64,000 bases of DNA from positions 2,789,501 through 2,853,500 of the forward strand of contig JAMPIT010000481.1 in assembly GCA_026261815.1 (NCBI GenBank), given 5' to 3'. Both the position numbers and the translations under genes were made by a program. This document shows positions 13,492-25,742 of this stretch, piece by piece; within the stretch, counting starts at the first letter, position 1, and every line of letters starts with the position of its first letter. Under the pieces are notes generated by a model that saw only the letters and a program-made list of their open reading frames with translations, was not told the origin of the DNA and ran no database searches. The stretch is from Monarcha castaneiventris obscurior. Taxonomy: Eukaryota; Chordata; Aves; Passeriformes; Monarchidae.

Positions 13492-16400
13492 CTGTAGAAT
13501 AGAGATTTCCTAAGGTTGTCACTGTGTTCACATCAGTGTCCCCATTCATGAAATGATAATTTCATGCTCTTTGTTAGACTACATAAAACATTCATTTCAA
13601 AAACACCACATCATAGAAAGAAACAGCAAAAAGAAAATTCCAGAAAGTACTGGCTGGCTCTGGCCTCTTTCCTTCACTTATTAAACTCTGATGTGACGCA
13701 GGAGTTTTCTTGCTTTTTTCTTCCTGTTCATTCCCCATCCCACTGAAGGGGAAGTGCATCAGTGTAAGTGTCTGGCTTCTGGCCAGGGTTAACCCACCAC
13801 AACTGCAGAGGGGAATTTTATTTAAAATCAGTAGCTTTTAATCAGTTCCACTTGATAAATGCAACTTAATTAATTTATCTCCATGAAAGACCTAATCACG
13901 TGGCCAAGTTGCAGTGTTAGGGAATGACACTCACCTTCTTCTGTCCTGCATTCTTCTGCAAAACTGCAAACACTGCTTGTCATGAGCATCCGAACAGGAA
14001 CATCGGAATGAGGACTGGGAAGTACTTTGAGTCTGGCCTGTAGACCTTTTGCCTCTAAAGCTGCCTCTGTAGTTAGACAGTCCATATGGCACAGTCCTCC
14101 TGTTGTGAGAATCACATGTATTGTGTATTTTAGGAAACAATTAAAATTATGTTCCATCTCTTTTCTATTTTTGTGAAGAGATCTGTTGATGGAAAGCAAT
14201 AAATAGAGGCAGAAAAATCAAACCCTATGCTCATGTAATTTCTGCTCTATCAACTCAGGCTTTCACCAAGTTATAAATTAGCAGATAGTCAGCTCTACTG
14301 GCAGGATTAATTAGCAACTACACTATCAAAAAAAATTTGGAATACCTAAGAGGTGATGCAAATACATCCCCAGGTTATTGTTTATTTTACTCCTTATTCT
14401 GGAGCCGTGTTGGTTTCCCCACCCAATGCACAAAATTTATTACACCCAGTGCCATGGCTGATCTGAAGTGACAGGAGCTGTGCTGATTTCACCAGATCAA
14501 TAGCATTGTATTCATGGTTCATGGTTCTGAGCCTGATTTGCCATTAATTTTATCATCGAGAAATGGAGAAAACTGTCAGCATGACTCCTTTACTGCATCA
14601 TGTTTGGAACATAACCCCTGGAGTTACAAATGTGAGAAACTGCCAGATAATCCTCCCTGTATGGCTCTACCTTTCTGTGAGAGATCCAATTCTGTACTGC
14701 AGCACACCAAGAAAGAGTAGGAGGTACCTCTCTTTATTTCTCTGTATGATTTGCTCTTTAATGGGTTATAGTCAATATTATTATCAGAAAAGGACATGGT
14801 TCATCACTGCTTGCTAACATTCCCAAAAAGAGTTGGATAGTTTGGATTGATGTCATAAATTGCTCTCCTCCAAGTTGTTAAAGAATTGCAATCAACAGCA
14901 GCTGTACTCCCCAGGAAACTTCTGTAGTCTCATAAAAGTTCCTGAGGACTTCAGGGATGGGCTAAGCAAGCCCACAAATCCACAAACACTAAAAATCTGA
15001 AGAGAATCTCATGTTCAAAAACGAGAATGAGGAGGGAGGAGTGAAACAAGAAAAAAAAAAAGGCAGGGAAGAGGAAGTCAGAGTCAATCTAGAAAGGTTA
15101 CAGAGAGGTTACAGAACAAAGCCTGAATAATGAGTCTGGAACCATTACCTTCACATAGCTCTGCTTCTTTCATTTGCTTTCATAAAAACATCATTAGGCT
15201 GCTAATGGGAAAGCTACAAATTTTCCGTTTTCCCACACACATGGTGGGCTGAAAGGTTCAGAAACATTATTTTCCTAATCTCTGCAATATTTTTGATGCA
15301 GCATCAGTATAGCTGATGCAAATCATTTATTCAAAGCCTCTGCACTCATAGTACATTTGCAACAGTGCACCTTGTCTTTCACAGCTTGAACCTGTCAGAG
15401 TTAGATTGATCATAAAATCATCCTGAGAGAAAGTCACAAGCAGTCTTGCTGTGTTCAGAGCCCAGGAGATGGTTTTTCTCCAGCAGATCCTGGTCTGTTT
15501 CCATGCAGAAACTGTTCCTTATTTTCATCACTTTAGTCCTATGCCGGGACACTGGGAGAGACCAAGAATACCCATATTTGTCTTAAAAGACTTTAGGATT
15601 TGATTTTGGCCTCCATTCTCAAACCATCATTTAAAAAGCTTTTTGTTGTCTTTAGGATTAGGAACAAGTCTCATTTTATAATTTAAGAGTAATAATAATT
15701 CTATACTGACATCTGCTTTAGAATAATGAATGTGAAATGGCTAATGTAGGGAACTTCTGACATAAATAATTGCTCCATGGTCATATATTTTACACATTCA
15801 TGTTCTTTATGGAGTAAGAACTGGTATTTAGAGGCAGGAGTGGGGGAAAGTTCCTTTATTTTTAACAGTGGCAAACCCTCTATGAAAACTGTCTGGTAAA
15901 ATTCTGTTATTCAACTTCCTGCTCAAACTGAGACTGAAATGGGAAGATGAATTTTGTGTGTTTTAGACGAATGTGAGAGCCCTGTTTTATGACAGATAAT
16001 TTGTCGGGGCATAAAGGAGCTTCTTGCAGCTTTTACAGATGTCATCCTACATTATGCTAATGAGACAAAATACTGTCATATATTATTCTCATTATTTAAA
16101 GTGATTTCTTGTTCAAAAGTGCACTCTTTCAAAATATGATACTGGGCTTTTTTACTCTAATTCTCTAAACCAAAAGCTCTGTGGGACTGAGTTGCAGTTT
16201 GCCCTGTGTCAGGCTCCGCCTGAACAGCCAGAGAGAAAGAAGGGAGTGAGTTTTATTCTTAATTGATGCATCTTGCAAATTAATGGACCAACAGAATTGT
16301 CATCAACTTTCAATTTTACCTTAATCCAGCATGATGTGAACTACAGTGATTGAGGAAGGGGCCCATTACCAATCTGCTGCCTTTCCTAAGAGACAGTAAA

Positions 16401-19400
16401 TTCCAGCAAACAGGGAGGAGTGGAGAATATAATTATAATTACGAGTGATAAGAGCCATGAATCACAGCCTTAAGCAAAGGAGGAAATTGATATTTTAGAT
16501 ACTCCTTCTGATCTTTCTAATGAAGTACTTTATGCTTCATAGCTCAGAAAAGTATTCAATGCTACTTCATTCTCAGTGGACCAGAAATATGTGCCAATGC
16601 AACGACATTTTCAAGTGTTCCAAGTTTCAGAGAATTTTGAACAGAATGTCCAAGTGAAGTTTTGTGTAAGGTAATGTGCAGATTTTCCAATCAGAGATAG
16701 AAATACAATATTGCTCCCAATTTGCCTAGTTTTGGTTTCTAACCCAAAAATTCAAATCCAAACCAGATGCACTTCAATACCAACCCAAAGTCTTTCCGAC
16801 AATAATCACAAAGAGCTTGATTAATTGGATGTACATGGGGCACTCTGTGTCCCCTTGGTGAAGATGAAGATCAGCTGGAGTAGGGTGGAGACAGAATTGT
16901 GGGGATCCTGAACTACCAGTTCCTTACACTCTATTCCTTGTGGTTATGACCCAGTCCCTGGCCAAAGGATTGGCTAAGAGCCATTTACTACTCTTTTGGA
17001 AATTTCTCTGCAGCACCCACAGGTTTTTAATTAATTTTTTCTTTTTAAGGTTTACATTTCACAAGAAAATTTGAATTCCTGACCTTTAACTCAGTGTGCA
17101 GCATTTCTTCCTTTAGGAGAATAAAATTTTCCAGAAGTAAACTAATATGGGTTTCAGATATATTTAAAACAAAGGTGTGCTGTGAGTCCTTAATACCTTT
17201 CTTCTCTAAAAAGTAGAGAATAAGCAAACCTAGGCATTTCTGAATCAGCCCTTCCAAGGTACTACTTTGAACTGGTATCTGATTGGCAACATCCAAATCT
17301 GTGATTTCTCAGGAATTACTCTCTTTTGGGGGTTTCACTATGATTACTCCAGCCAGCCAGTTGTTACATGAAGTCTGCAAGCTCAGTTTTTAAGCACTTT
17401 CTAACATAGGAAAGGTCTGAGTTCAAGAAAATAGTTTATTCTTCAGTATAAGCTATTTGTTTTTTACTCTGTATGCAAAAAAAAAAAAAAAAAACCAAAC
17501 CCAAACTAGCACAACCCTCCAGTATTTGCAATTATTCCATGTGTTGTAATTATGCTTAGTCAGTGCAACAGATAATTAACTGAAGATAATCCTGTGTTAC
17601 AGAGCAGCACAAAACTAATCAAAGCACAGTGTGTTCTTGTCAGATTCGATATCAGAAGCTGAAATAACCTAGATTATTTCTGTACTTTGTGTCCACAAAA
17701 CACAACCATAAATGTTCTCCCCCTAAAAGCCAGCTAGCTCTTGGAGCAAGGTTTTGCCATTAAATTAACAGAAATAATCATTTGTTTATTCAAAAAAGAC
17801 AAGAAGTACCAAGTGATTGTTCCACTGAACAGCCATTTTGAACCAGCAAAAATTTTCCACAGAAGAAAACTGCCTGTTGAAGGATTAATGCCTTCAGGTT
17901 GAATTGGAAGGGATGATTTGCCTGAGTCCTACTGTCCCCTGCTCACAGTTAATGCTCAGAATTCAGGCAGACAAATCCAATTGGTTTATTTTAATTTTTT
18001 TAACATGTGGCTGAGTTTCTCATGCTATGTTATAATGGACGTATGAGCCACTATTATTTTCTACTTTCCCAGCCACTTAAATACAGTAGATACCTCCAGG
18101 GCACTGGAGAGTTTCAGCCAAAACAAAGGGATGAGGGGGTTGCAGCAGTCATCTTAGATGCTGTGATTTCAGTATTCAGCAATATATTTTCTGGCACACA
18201 TCCAGGCCAGCAAGGCTCCCAACAGTCTCCAGTGCTTTCAGACAATCCCAGAATGTATGAGACCCCTGCAAGGACCACTGAGAACAAAGAACACAGAAAG
18301 GAAGCAAAATTTACCATCCTCCAAATGAGACAAAATGTCTCCAGAACACAGGATGATGCTTGGGGGAAATAACAGATATTTCTGTATATATTTTCATATA
18401 AAGGCACTGCAGTAGCACTGTGTAGCTTTATAGATTAAGAGATTATTGGCTGCTCTGGAAGTTGGCTCCAGCTCTTCCTGTAACAGGTGTGGTTTTTTAA
18501 GAGTTCACAATAGAGGTACCTCCCATATTAACCCATCCTTATCATTATTTAAGGAGTAAATGCCTGACTGGTTGGTTGGGTCATGCTGACCACATTCTCA
18601 GAAGCTGCACTTTTTCTGAGTAACATTTTGCAGTTGAAATTATTTTCAGATGAAACAACTTTTATCCTTTATAGCCACACCTTTCTTTTCCACATCCTCA
18701 ATTCAGTAGGAGTCAGTGCTCCTAGATACCTACCCAGCTCCTATTATCCAAAAAGACACACCTCCATGACCTTGCTATCTTATCCTTTAATTAATACTTG
18801 CTAATTCATGAGGATGCCAATTAGTTTTAGTTCATTAGTTACAGATAACTTAGGTAATAAGCCAAGGATTGCACACATCTGCTTCATCATCCAGGTTCAC
18901 TGACCACTTGAGTTCTTTGATCTTCCTCCCCCTGGGGCTTCTTGGTCCCAAGTCAGGCACTGTGAGAATCTGGGGGCTTTTTATCACTCTCCATCCTCCT
19001 CCTGTAGCTGTCTAAGGGATGTCACAGGTTTTATTTCTCAAATATGATCAGAACAATATCTGAGTTGTTGAGTGAAAAGCTGGGGTAAACAATATGAAAC
19101 AAGCCTGGAGGGGGTGTCCATTAAAACCCCAAATCCCCAGAGAGGCTGGGTAGAGCTCACCTGACCTAATAAACTGAGCCAGTGTTCCACAGAAATACCT
19201 CTCTCAAAACAACTCCCAGCATCTCCTTCAGTGCCTTATATCAATCCCAGTCTGCTCCCAGTCCTGTGGCAAGATATATGATCATTAGTTTAAAGAAATA
19301 AGTAAACTTTGGAGCAGCATCTTCTGTCTGTCAGGCCCAAACTCCCATTATTCCTTTTCTCCCTCTGACTGGCAGTCAGTGTTATTAGTAAGTGGTTCTC

Positions 19401-22400
19401 ACCACTCACCAGTGGTGCAAAACCAATGAGGTAAATCCCAAAAGGCAGAGCAGCTGGGAAATATGGATGAAAGGAATCAAATTGAGATTTTTTTCAAACT
19501 CAAATTCAGAGTACTTATTGCTGCTTCAGAAGCCACCACAGCAGTGCACACAAGGAACACACACTAATGCATGTTCCTACCTCTCTCTACTGAGCCTGTA
19601 TAGTTCAAAATCCACCACTGGTTTAAAAACAAATAAAACAAAAACCTGGGGGAAAATAAACACATGGTGTTAAAATGTAAGACTGGTGAAAGTGACTGTG
19701 GTTTGACAGCCTTCAAGAGTGTTTACTCTTAGAATTAGACCAGCAGGAGCAGCAGTAGTGAAATTTCAAAGCCCTGGCTATCAGTGTGTCTCATCCCTGA
19801 CCTCATCTTCTCGAGGCCAGCTCCTGCAGGGATGTGGGATTGTAACTGCAGAGCCAAATCATTTCCAGTCTTTCCGAGAGACTGCTGTAAAACATCAATG
19901 CTGGGAGTACTGTCAGTAAGCTCAGACGAGATATTCTACTTGTAGACTGAGGAGGGCATGCAAGCTGTGCACACTTCAGACAGTGCAACAGTGAAAGTGT
20001 GAAGTCAGAACACAATTTCAATATGCAAGAATATCTCTTTGAATAGAAAGGCCTAAAATCAAATCAGTTTGTCCATGATAAAACATAACAATTACAGGAG
20101 GAGCCTGTAACTATGTTCAGTAAATCTATTTGAAATATTCTTCATTTGACATGAAGATTTTGCAAGACAAACTGATTCCCTGTGAACATGTAGATAGTAA
20201 AGATTGCAAAATCAGGGCAAGCTTCATTCAGAAAAATAAAATCAACTCAACAAAGATTCATCACTTCAGTTTTGGCACTTGGTTCCGATGGTTAACCATG
20301 TGCACTGCTCAGCTGACAGATCAGCTTCCTTATTTGAGCTTTCTGGCTGGCAGCCACTGTTTTATCACCATGCCTTTGGCTAGCAGGGATTTTCAATCTG
20401 ATCTAGAGTTTATAACCACCTGCTTAATTGTTTTGCTGAACAAGAGATCTTTAGCGGTATACTTTTATTTCCAGTTAAATACAGGACATCATCTATATTT
20501 ATTAAATGATGAATATAATTATCCAGAATTTGGGGTAATTATAATAATTTAGAAAATCACTTAATGTCCGTAAGGATTAAAAGCATCTTAAATTTTGTTA
20601 TGTGGGCTTCTGTTCAACAAAATTCAATCACCAAAGAGAGGCATGTAACAAAAAGACGTTATGAAAGAAAAGTTGGCCAGCAGAACGTGCAGTGAGAGCA
20701 GAGTAACCGCTGGGTTGCATTAAGTCATATCTTTTGTAACAGCATCCCAAGACATCATCTGTGTGTGTGAGTAAAACTGTGAGTGAAGTGATGATAGGCT
20801 ACAAATTGTTTCCATTCTAAGATGACTTTCTGATGGTAACATAAGTCAGTAATGAGCAAAGATCATTAACTTGTAACTGTTGGAGAGCTGGGTGCAGGTG
20901 GGATCTGCTCAGTGTCTTTAGCTCCTGACAAACCCATTTGTCATCGCTTACAGCAACGACCACGAGAATCGGAGTGTTTGAAAAGCCTTTCCCACCTCAG
21001 CCAGTGGTCACCTGAGGTCAGGAAAACACATTTCTGTTGGGAGCTCTCTGGAGCTAACTTGTTGCTAAGGATTATCAGACTTGCATGAGTCACAGAAACA
21101 AATTTCTTTATTAAGTGACAAAACATCAGATCCTTCCAATGTCCCCACGTGCTCACACACCATGGAGCACTCACCAGTCCTCTGGTCCTGAGTCCTCTGT
21201 TAAGTAGAGAGGACCAGAGCAGCAACAGAGTGTTAGATCAAAATCTGCCCTTCACTTTGTCCATCCAATTTTCCTGATTCAGAACTTCACGTAATTGGGA
21301 GACAGAACTCTTAGACAATCATGTAAGCTGGTCTTTACAGTGTGGTCACAGAATTTCATTCAGTTACTCCTCTTTTGAACATAATAACAAATACCAAAAG
21401 GACATGTCCTTTAGGGGGAAAAAAAAAAAAACCCACTTCTGGTTTGATTTAGACCCGTCAAAAGAAATGTTCTTATTTTTGGTGCTTAACTTGAGTGATG
21501 AATTCTCCTTTGGAAACATCTGGATTATTGCCATAAATTCTCATTACACTTATTATTTTAGAATTGAAGGCCACTTGAGTATCTGATATTTTGCCCTCAT
21601 GATAGTAACGCTTTCTTAGGAGTTGTCACCTTTTAATCTATCACTCATCATTCTGAGCATTGATAAAGCTTCACACAGCAACATTAGTGTTATCAATTGA
21701 ACTGTTACTAATTAACTGTTGTTATTATTGCTGTTGGATGCACAACCTCAGTTCATATTGAAACATAGGACCCCTCTGAAGAAGTGCAGATCTAAAAGTA
21801 GTCTTGCTCATATTTTTTCGCTTGCCTATATTTTCTTCTTTAACTTACAAAATTAAGCACCAGGCTGTGTTACAGCAGTGGGTACTGTTTGAAAGACAAT
21901 TCATTCTTTAAAATGTGTCTGTAGCTATAGATCAAGATAAGCATAATTAATCACTTGACAAATAAAAATACTTTGCAAGCTAATCAATCTTATCAGAGAA
22001 CAGTTTACCAGCTTTTAATTACCTTTGTTATGCAACGTTTGTCTACACCACACAATTGCATTATTCTGTCCTGACTTACCTACCTTTCTTTAGGTCATCC
22101 TCTTTTCCACTTTCCCACTGTTCCCAGAATGAAAGACTCACTATATCAAAACAACACTGATGCTCTTTGTGGTCTGGACCAACACCAGTGGTTCATAGTC
22201 AAGTATAAAGCCATACTCCAAATATGTATGCAGAGATAATTTCTCATTTAACTGGCAAAATCTGCAGGGAGTCAGAGGCTCCACATTCTGCAATTTTGTG
22301 CTTTTCTACCACTGTCACCCTGCTGATCTAAGTGGTTTCTCAGCAGGGATAGAAATAGACCTTCTATTGTCACTCTGCCTCCAACAGCTTCAATAAAAGC

Positions 22401-25400
22401 TTTAACTGCTTTTCCAGAAAAGGAGGAGAGGCCATGACCAAGATTTGTTTTGAATATATTACAACAATGCTTAACAGCTCCTGTTGGGAAAAGCAGAAGA
22501 AACCAGAGGAGGAATTAAAGTTTGTCTTTAAAGTATAGAGGCAACAGTAGCCTGAAAACAGAAAGTGTTGAGGAAATTTTGTGGGGAACAAGAAATGATA
22601 AAGTGAAATAAATAAGTCAGGGGGGAAAGAGAAAAAAAATAGGAAGCAATTATAGGGTTTGATGTGGCGGTGGTGGGGGGGGAAGTGAATAAGCAAGAAA
22701 AATACCAGAATCAGCAGAGGTCAGGAAAACTGCTCTAAACTTTAACACCAACTTTCTGGCCTCTCACTGTGTGTATGATTCCACAAGTTGCCTTGGAGCC
22801 AAATTTTTAGTAAATACAAAAACTTTCCACAACATGTGTACAAGAGCAATGTAAAAGCCCCATTTACAAACAGCCAGTCTGTACACATCCAGTGGTTACT
22901 TCCATTTCAAAGAAGTAGTGTAACTTGCTCGGGATATTAAATTGCCCAAGCAGGCCTGGTTCCCCTCATTCACATCCTGAGATGTTATTCCAAGTCAATC
23001 ACCAGGGCAGGATTAGTGCCTGTTCATGGCACATAGAATCTTAAATCCTGCTCCTGTTGCACTGAAATGGTCTGAAATGTCCAATACACTTAATTTAATG
23101 TTTACCTCTGCCCTGGGAGCATTCCTAGGGGGAATCCTGAGATTTTTGAAAATCACAACTTTGCTGTTTCAGCGAGAGATTTGTACCTCTGTCACCTGTC
23201 CATGGAGCAGGACAGCAAAGCTGCCCAGTTCAGACAGAGTCCAGGAAATTCAGTCCCTACTGGACTAATTCCAGAGTAATTTCACCATCATCCACCCACC
23301 CTTTGTCAACCCAGAGCGCTCCCAGCATCCCAATTCACCCAGCTCCAACAGCGTTGTTAGGTTATGTCTTTGGAGAGCAGTAGCTAAAATGTATCATTCT
23401 TTGTGAATATTTAATATTGAAATGGAATGTATGCATTCCACGGTTTGCATAGAAATGTCCCATCACATGGCATAAAAATTATAAAAAGGGAATTTCCTGG
23501 TCCCTACATTAAATAATTTCAGGTTAACTCATAACCAGCGGGGATAAATGTTACAGATCTGAGAGATTTGCTGCTATTTTATGTACAACTGACTTCAGTT
23601 AAGAAAGCAAAGACTTAGAACACCAACTGCTTAATATTTGGATTATTATATAGACTTCATTGCTAATTCTACAGGTATCATGAAAACATACCTCTACCTC
23701 TATTTTCTTTTTTTTTTTTTTAATGATATTGGCACAAAGCTTTCATGTAGGAAAATTCTCCACATCACTGAATTAATGCACACTAAGTAATTTTGTCACT
23801 GGAATGAAAATTTTAAGTCCTGTAGACTTAAAACAGGATATCCTAAAAAAAAAAAAAAAGATAAAGAAAGAAAGAGGAGTGTGTGTTTAAAATTAGCAGA
23901 AGTCTATTTATTCAGTGCGTAGGGGAAAAGGAATGTCATTCCCCCATTTTCACTGGTGAGCTCTGAGTTAAATTTACTGAGTCATAAATATTTGGCTAAA
24001 ATAACCCTAAGTAGTCCTGGGCTGGATTAGTGCAGGTATGGAACTCGAAGAATTGAATGACTTGTGTGAATACATGGTACTTACAGGTTGGTAGAAGTTC
24101 AAAAGACGTCATCAGACATGGCCTCTAGCCAGGACACACATGAATTTACAAATTAAGTGCCCTAACCCCCATTTGACTTAACCTATTTTACTGCTACTTT
24201 CTATTTTTCTACTCCTTTTGTTATTTTAATCTCATTAAAAGCTTTGCAATCGATTAAAAGGCAGGCCTGATTCATTACAACTGTTCCCAAACTGGTCACT
24301 GGAGTATTTGGTGGTATGTGTAGAAGTTCACATCATAGAGTCTGAAGAACTTTAATTCTTGAAGTCATTTGTTTTCAGGGTCATCTGATCTCCTGATTAT
24401 TTTTTTACTAAACTGATCTCTGTGGTTGCTAGAGGAACCTATTAGCCTGTGAGAATCTTCACAAGTCTGAAGTCTGTTTTGTTTAGTCAGCAAGACAGGA
24501 TACATACAGTAGTGTAGGAAAAGGAGGCCTCTAACCTTTAGGATGTAGGCAAAGTGTCACTTTTCCTGGATGCTTTCTTCCCACTAAGCACTGTCAGTAC
24601 AGACAGCAGAGCAGTTTTCTGCACGTGTGCTCCACCCCCACCGCCCTGTGTGGAGCTCAGAACTTCCAATCCAGGGGAAATGCCTTCAAAATTTGTTTTT
24701 ATTACGAGCTGAAACAAAAGCTTGTGTTTCCGTAGAGCACAGTTGAAAAAGACTTTCTTTTGTAACAGCTTAAAATCCGGCATATTGAATTATCCAGACA
24801 TTATCTTAATGTCTCGGAATTTTTCCATATTAATGTGTATCAAAACTAGCACAGCCGCACGCACGCTCGCTATCCTTGCTTTCCCAGCGGGTGGGCTGTT
24901 GGAAACAGATTCCTCGTGGGCAATCGCCGCTTTTCCCTGCTGCCACCCGTGCCCGGTCCCTGCCGCGGTGCCGGGGCCGGGCAGGTGCCGGGACGGCGGC
25001 GCTGAGGGGCTGCGCTGGGCTCCCCCCGTCCCGCCCTGCCCCGGCTGCCCCGCGGCTCCCCCGCCCGCTGCCCGCCCGCCATTTCCCGCACTCACTCGGG
25101 GGTGTTGATCCAGATGATGTCGAGGTGGCAGTAGTACACGCACTCCTTGTCCTTGTAGGTGTAGCAAGTGCAGCGCCGGGCCCGGTGCCGCAGCGCTCCG
25201 CCGTCCGCCTTGGCCCTGCCTCCCGCGGCCGCCGCCGCTCCGCTCTCGTCGCGCTCTCGGTGTCCCGGGCCGGCCGCCGGCAGCGCGGAGCGGGGCCGGG
25301 GCAGCGCGGACCCTGCAACAGCCGCGCTCAGCTCCCGGCAGCTCCCCGCAGCTCCCCGCAGCTCCCCGCAGCTCCCAGCCCCGCACGCCCCCCGCCCGCA

Positions 25401-25742
25401 GCCCCCCGGGCCGGGCCCGACCCATCCCCGCTCCCTGCGGAGTCCCGGGAGCACCGTTATGTTCGTGTCCGCCCCGGCGCAGCGCCAGCCCGCTGCGTTT
25501 GCGCTAAAGGATGGCTTTGCCGTCTGGGTCTTTACCGCGCACCGGACCGGGCTGCTGCTTACAGCCTTTTGGAAGGAAGGGGAAAAAGACAAAAAAAAAA
25601 AAAAAAAAAAAAAAAAGGCAACAAAAAAAGCTACCCAGCCTTTCTTTGTGTGCATGCGTGGAAATGGGCAAAGAAAGAAATTCACGTTACCTGCAGTCGA
25701 CGTAATCGTAAGTCCAAAGAGGAACAATAAACCCAGCTCCAT
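13419..25742 (-). CDS. EDN3: Endothelin-3 precursor (preproendothelin-3), four coding exons
   Basis: Secreted peptide precursor. Mature endothelin-3 signals through the G-protein-coupled endothelin receptor B and is needed for neural-crest-derived melanocytes and enteric neurons. Coding segments 25691-25742, 25096-25312, 13935-14099 and 13422-13491 plus the stop splice with GT-AG sites and matching phases to 168 codons. In order: signal peptide from residue 1; furin site RARR at 61-64; mature peptide C65-W85 with cysteines 65, 67, 75, 79 and the HLDIIW tail; W85-I86 bond for endothelin-converting enzyme; linker reading [15 protein letters not shown] to residue 108; endothelin-like peptide with cysteines 123, 125, 133, 137. 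From family knowledge, the mature peptide differs from human only by Tyr for Phe at position 4. The precursor is shorter than human (about 238 residues) at both the pre-peptide linker and the C-terminus. The start is the ATG at 25742, because the hydrophobic leader resembles the human one. The four terminal-exon codons are the least certain part. Confidence 0.95.
13935..14099 (-). CDS. EDN3: EDN3 coding exon 3: big-endothelin tail and endothelin-like peptide
   Basis: 165 nt between acceptor CTCACAACAG and donor GTGAGT (13934), phase 2 in and out. It encodes residues 91-144. [18 protein letters not shown] is the conserved big-endothelin-3 C-terminal segment ending in a furin-type RGKR site. 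A second cysteine cluster [15 protein letters not shown] follows, with the same 2-8-4 cysteine spacing as the hormone. An R-R pair directly follows the last cysteine. Confidence 0.95.
14100..25095 (-). other. EDN3: EDN3 intron 2, about 11 kb
   Basis: Bounded by GTGAGT at 25095 and CAACAG at 14100. No additional coding exon was recognised. It contains simple A/T runs (for example 17477-17494, near 23708-23721 and 23847-23861) and AT-rich unique-looking sequence. Large first or second introns of developmental ligand genes often hold enhancers, but none can be identified from this sequence alone. Confidence 0.8.
17477..17494. repeat. A18 homopolymer in EDN3 intron 2
   Basis: Eighteen consecutive A on the plus strand, in unique-looking intronic sequence. 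It could be the tail of an old retroposed copy, but no element body was recognised next to it. Confidence 0.9.
25096..25312 (-). CDS. EDN3: EDN3 coding exon 2: pro-region and mature endothelin-3
   Basis: 217 nt, entering in phase 1 after acceptor TGTTGCAG and leaving in phase 2 at the consensus donor GTGAGT (25095). It encodes residues 18-89: an Ala/Gly/Arg-rich pro-segment, the R-A-R-R processing site, and the 21-residue hormone with four cysteines, the KDKEC core and the HLDIIW tail, then INTP plus two bases of the next Glu codon. The match to the most conserved part of all endothelins makes the identity essentially certain. Confidence 0.97.
25329..25376 (-). repeat. 10-bp tandem repeat with regular G runs next to EDN3 exon 2 acceptor
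   Basis: Nearly five tandem copies of a 10-bp unit (CAGCTCCCCG on the plus strand). In the EDN3 transcript sense this gives runs GGG, GGGG, GGGG, GGGG, GGG separated by six- or seven-nt AGCTGC(C) loops, the pattern expected of a G-quadruplex candidate. The last run ends about 21 nt before the exon 2 acceptor and takes the place of a normal pyrimidine tract. Confidence 0.9.
25591..25616. repeat. A26/T26 homopolymer in EDN3 intron 1
   Basis: Twenty-six consecutive A on the plus strand (T in the EDN3 transcript). It lies within intron 1, about 75 nt from the exon 1 donor. Homopolymers this long are prone to length errors in assembly, so the exact length of intron 1 is uncertain. Confidence 0.95.
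25691..25742 (-). CDS. EDN3: EDN3 coding exon 1: signal peptide
   Basis: Encodes [17 protein letters not shown] and the first base of a glycine codon. This is a short hydrophobic leader closely resembling the human endothelin-3 signal peptide. The donor is CTGCAG followed by GTAACG at 25690. A TTG three codons upstream also extends the frame, but the ATG is chosen as the conventional start. The exon ends in phase 1, matching exon 2. Confidence 0.9.

Larger units (their letters stand above)
25313..25690 (-). other. EDN3: EDN3 intron 1: short, open in frame, GC-rich with homopolymer
   Basis: This GT-AG intron is 378 nt, exactly 126 codons, and contains no stop in the EDN3 reading frame, so exon 1 to exon 2 reads open without splicing. 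It holds a 26-nt T run (transcribed strand) and a 10-bp tandem repeat just upstream of the acceptor TGTTGCAG. Reading it as coding would insert a polyphenylalanine run and low-complexity sequence after the signal peptide. It is therefore called an intron, in line with the endothelin gene family, where exon 1 ends at the signal peptide. Confidence 0.8.
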
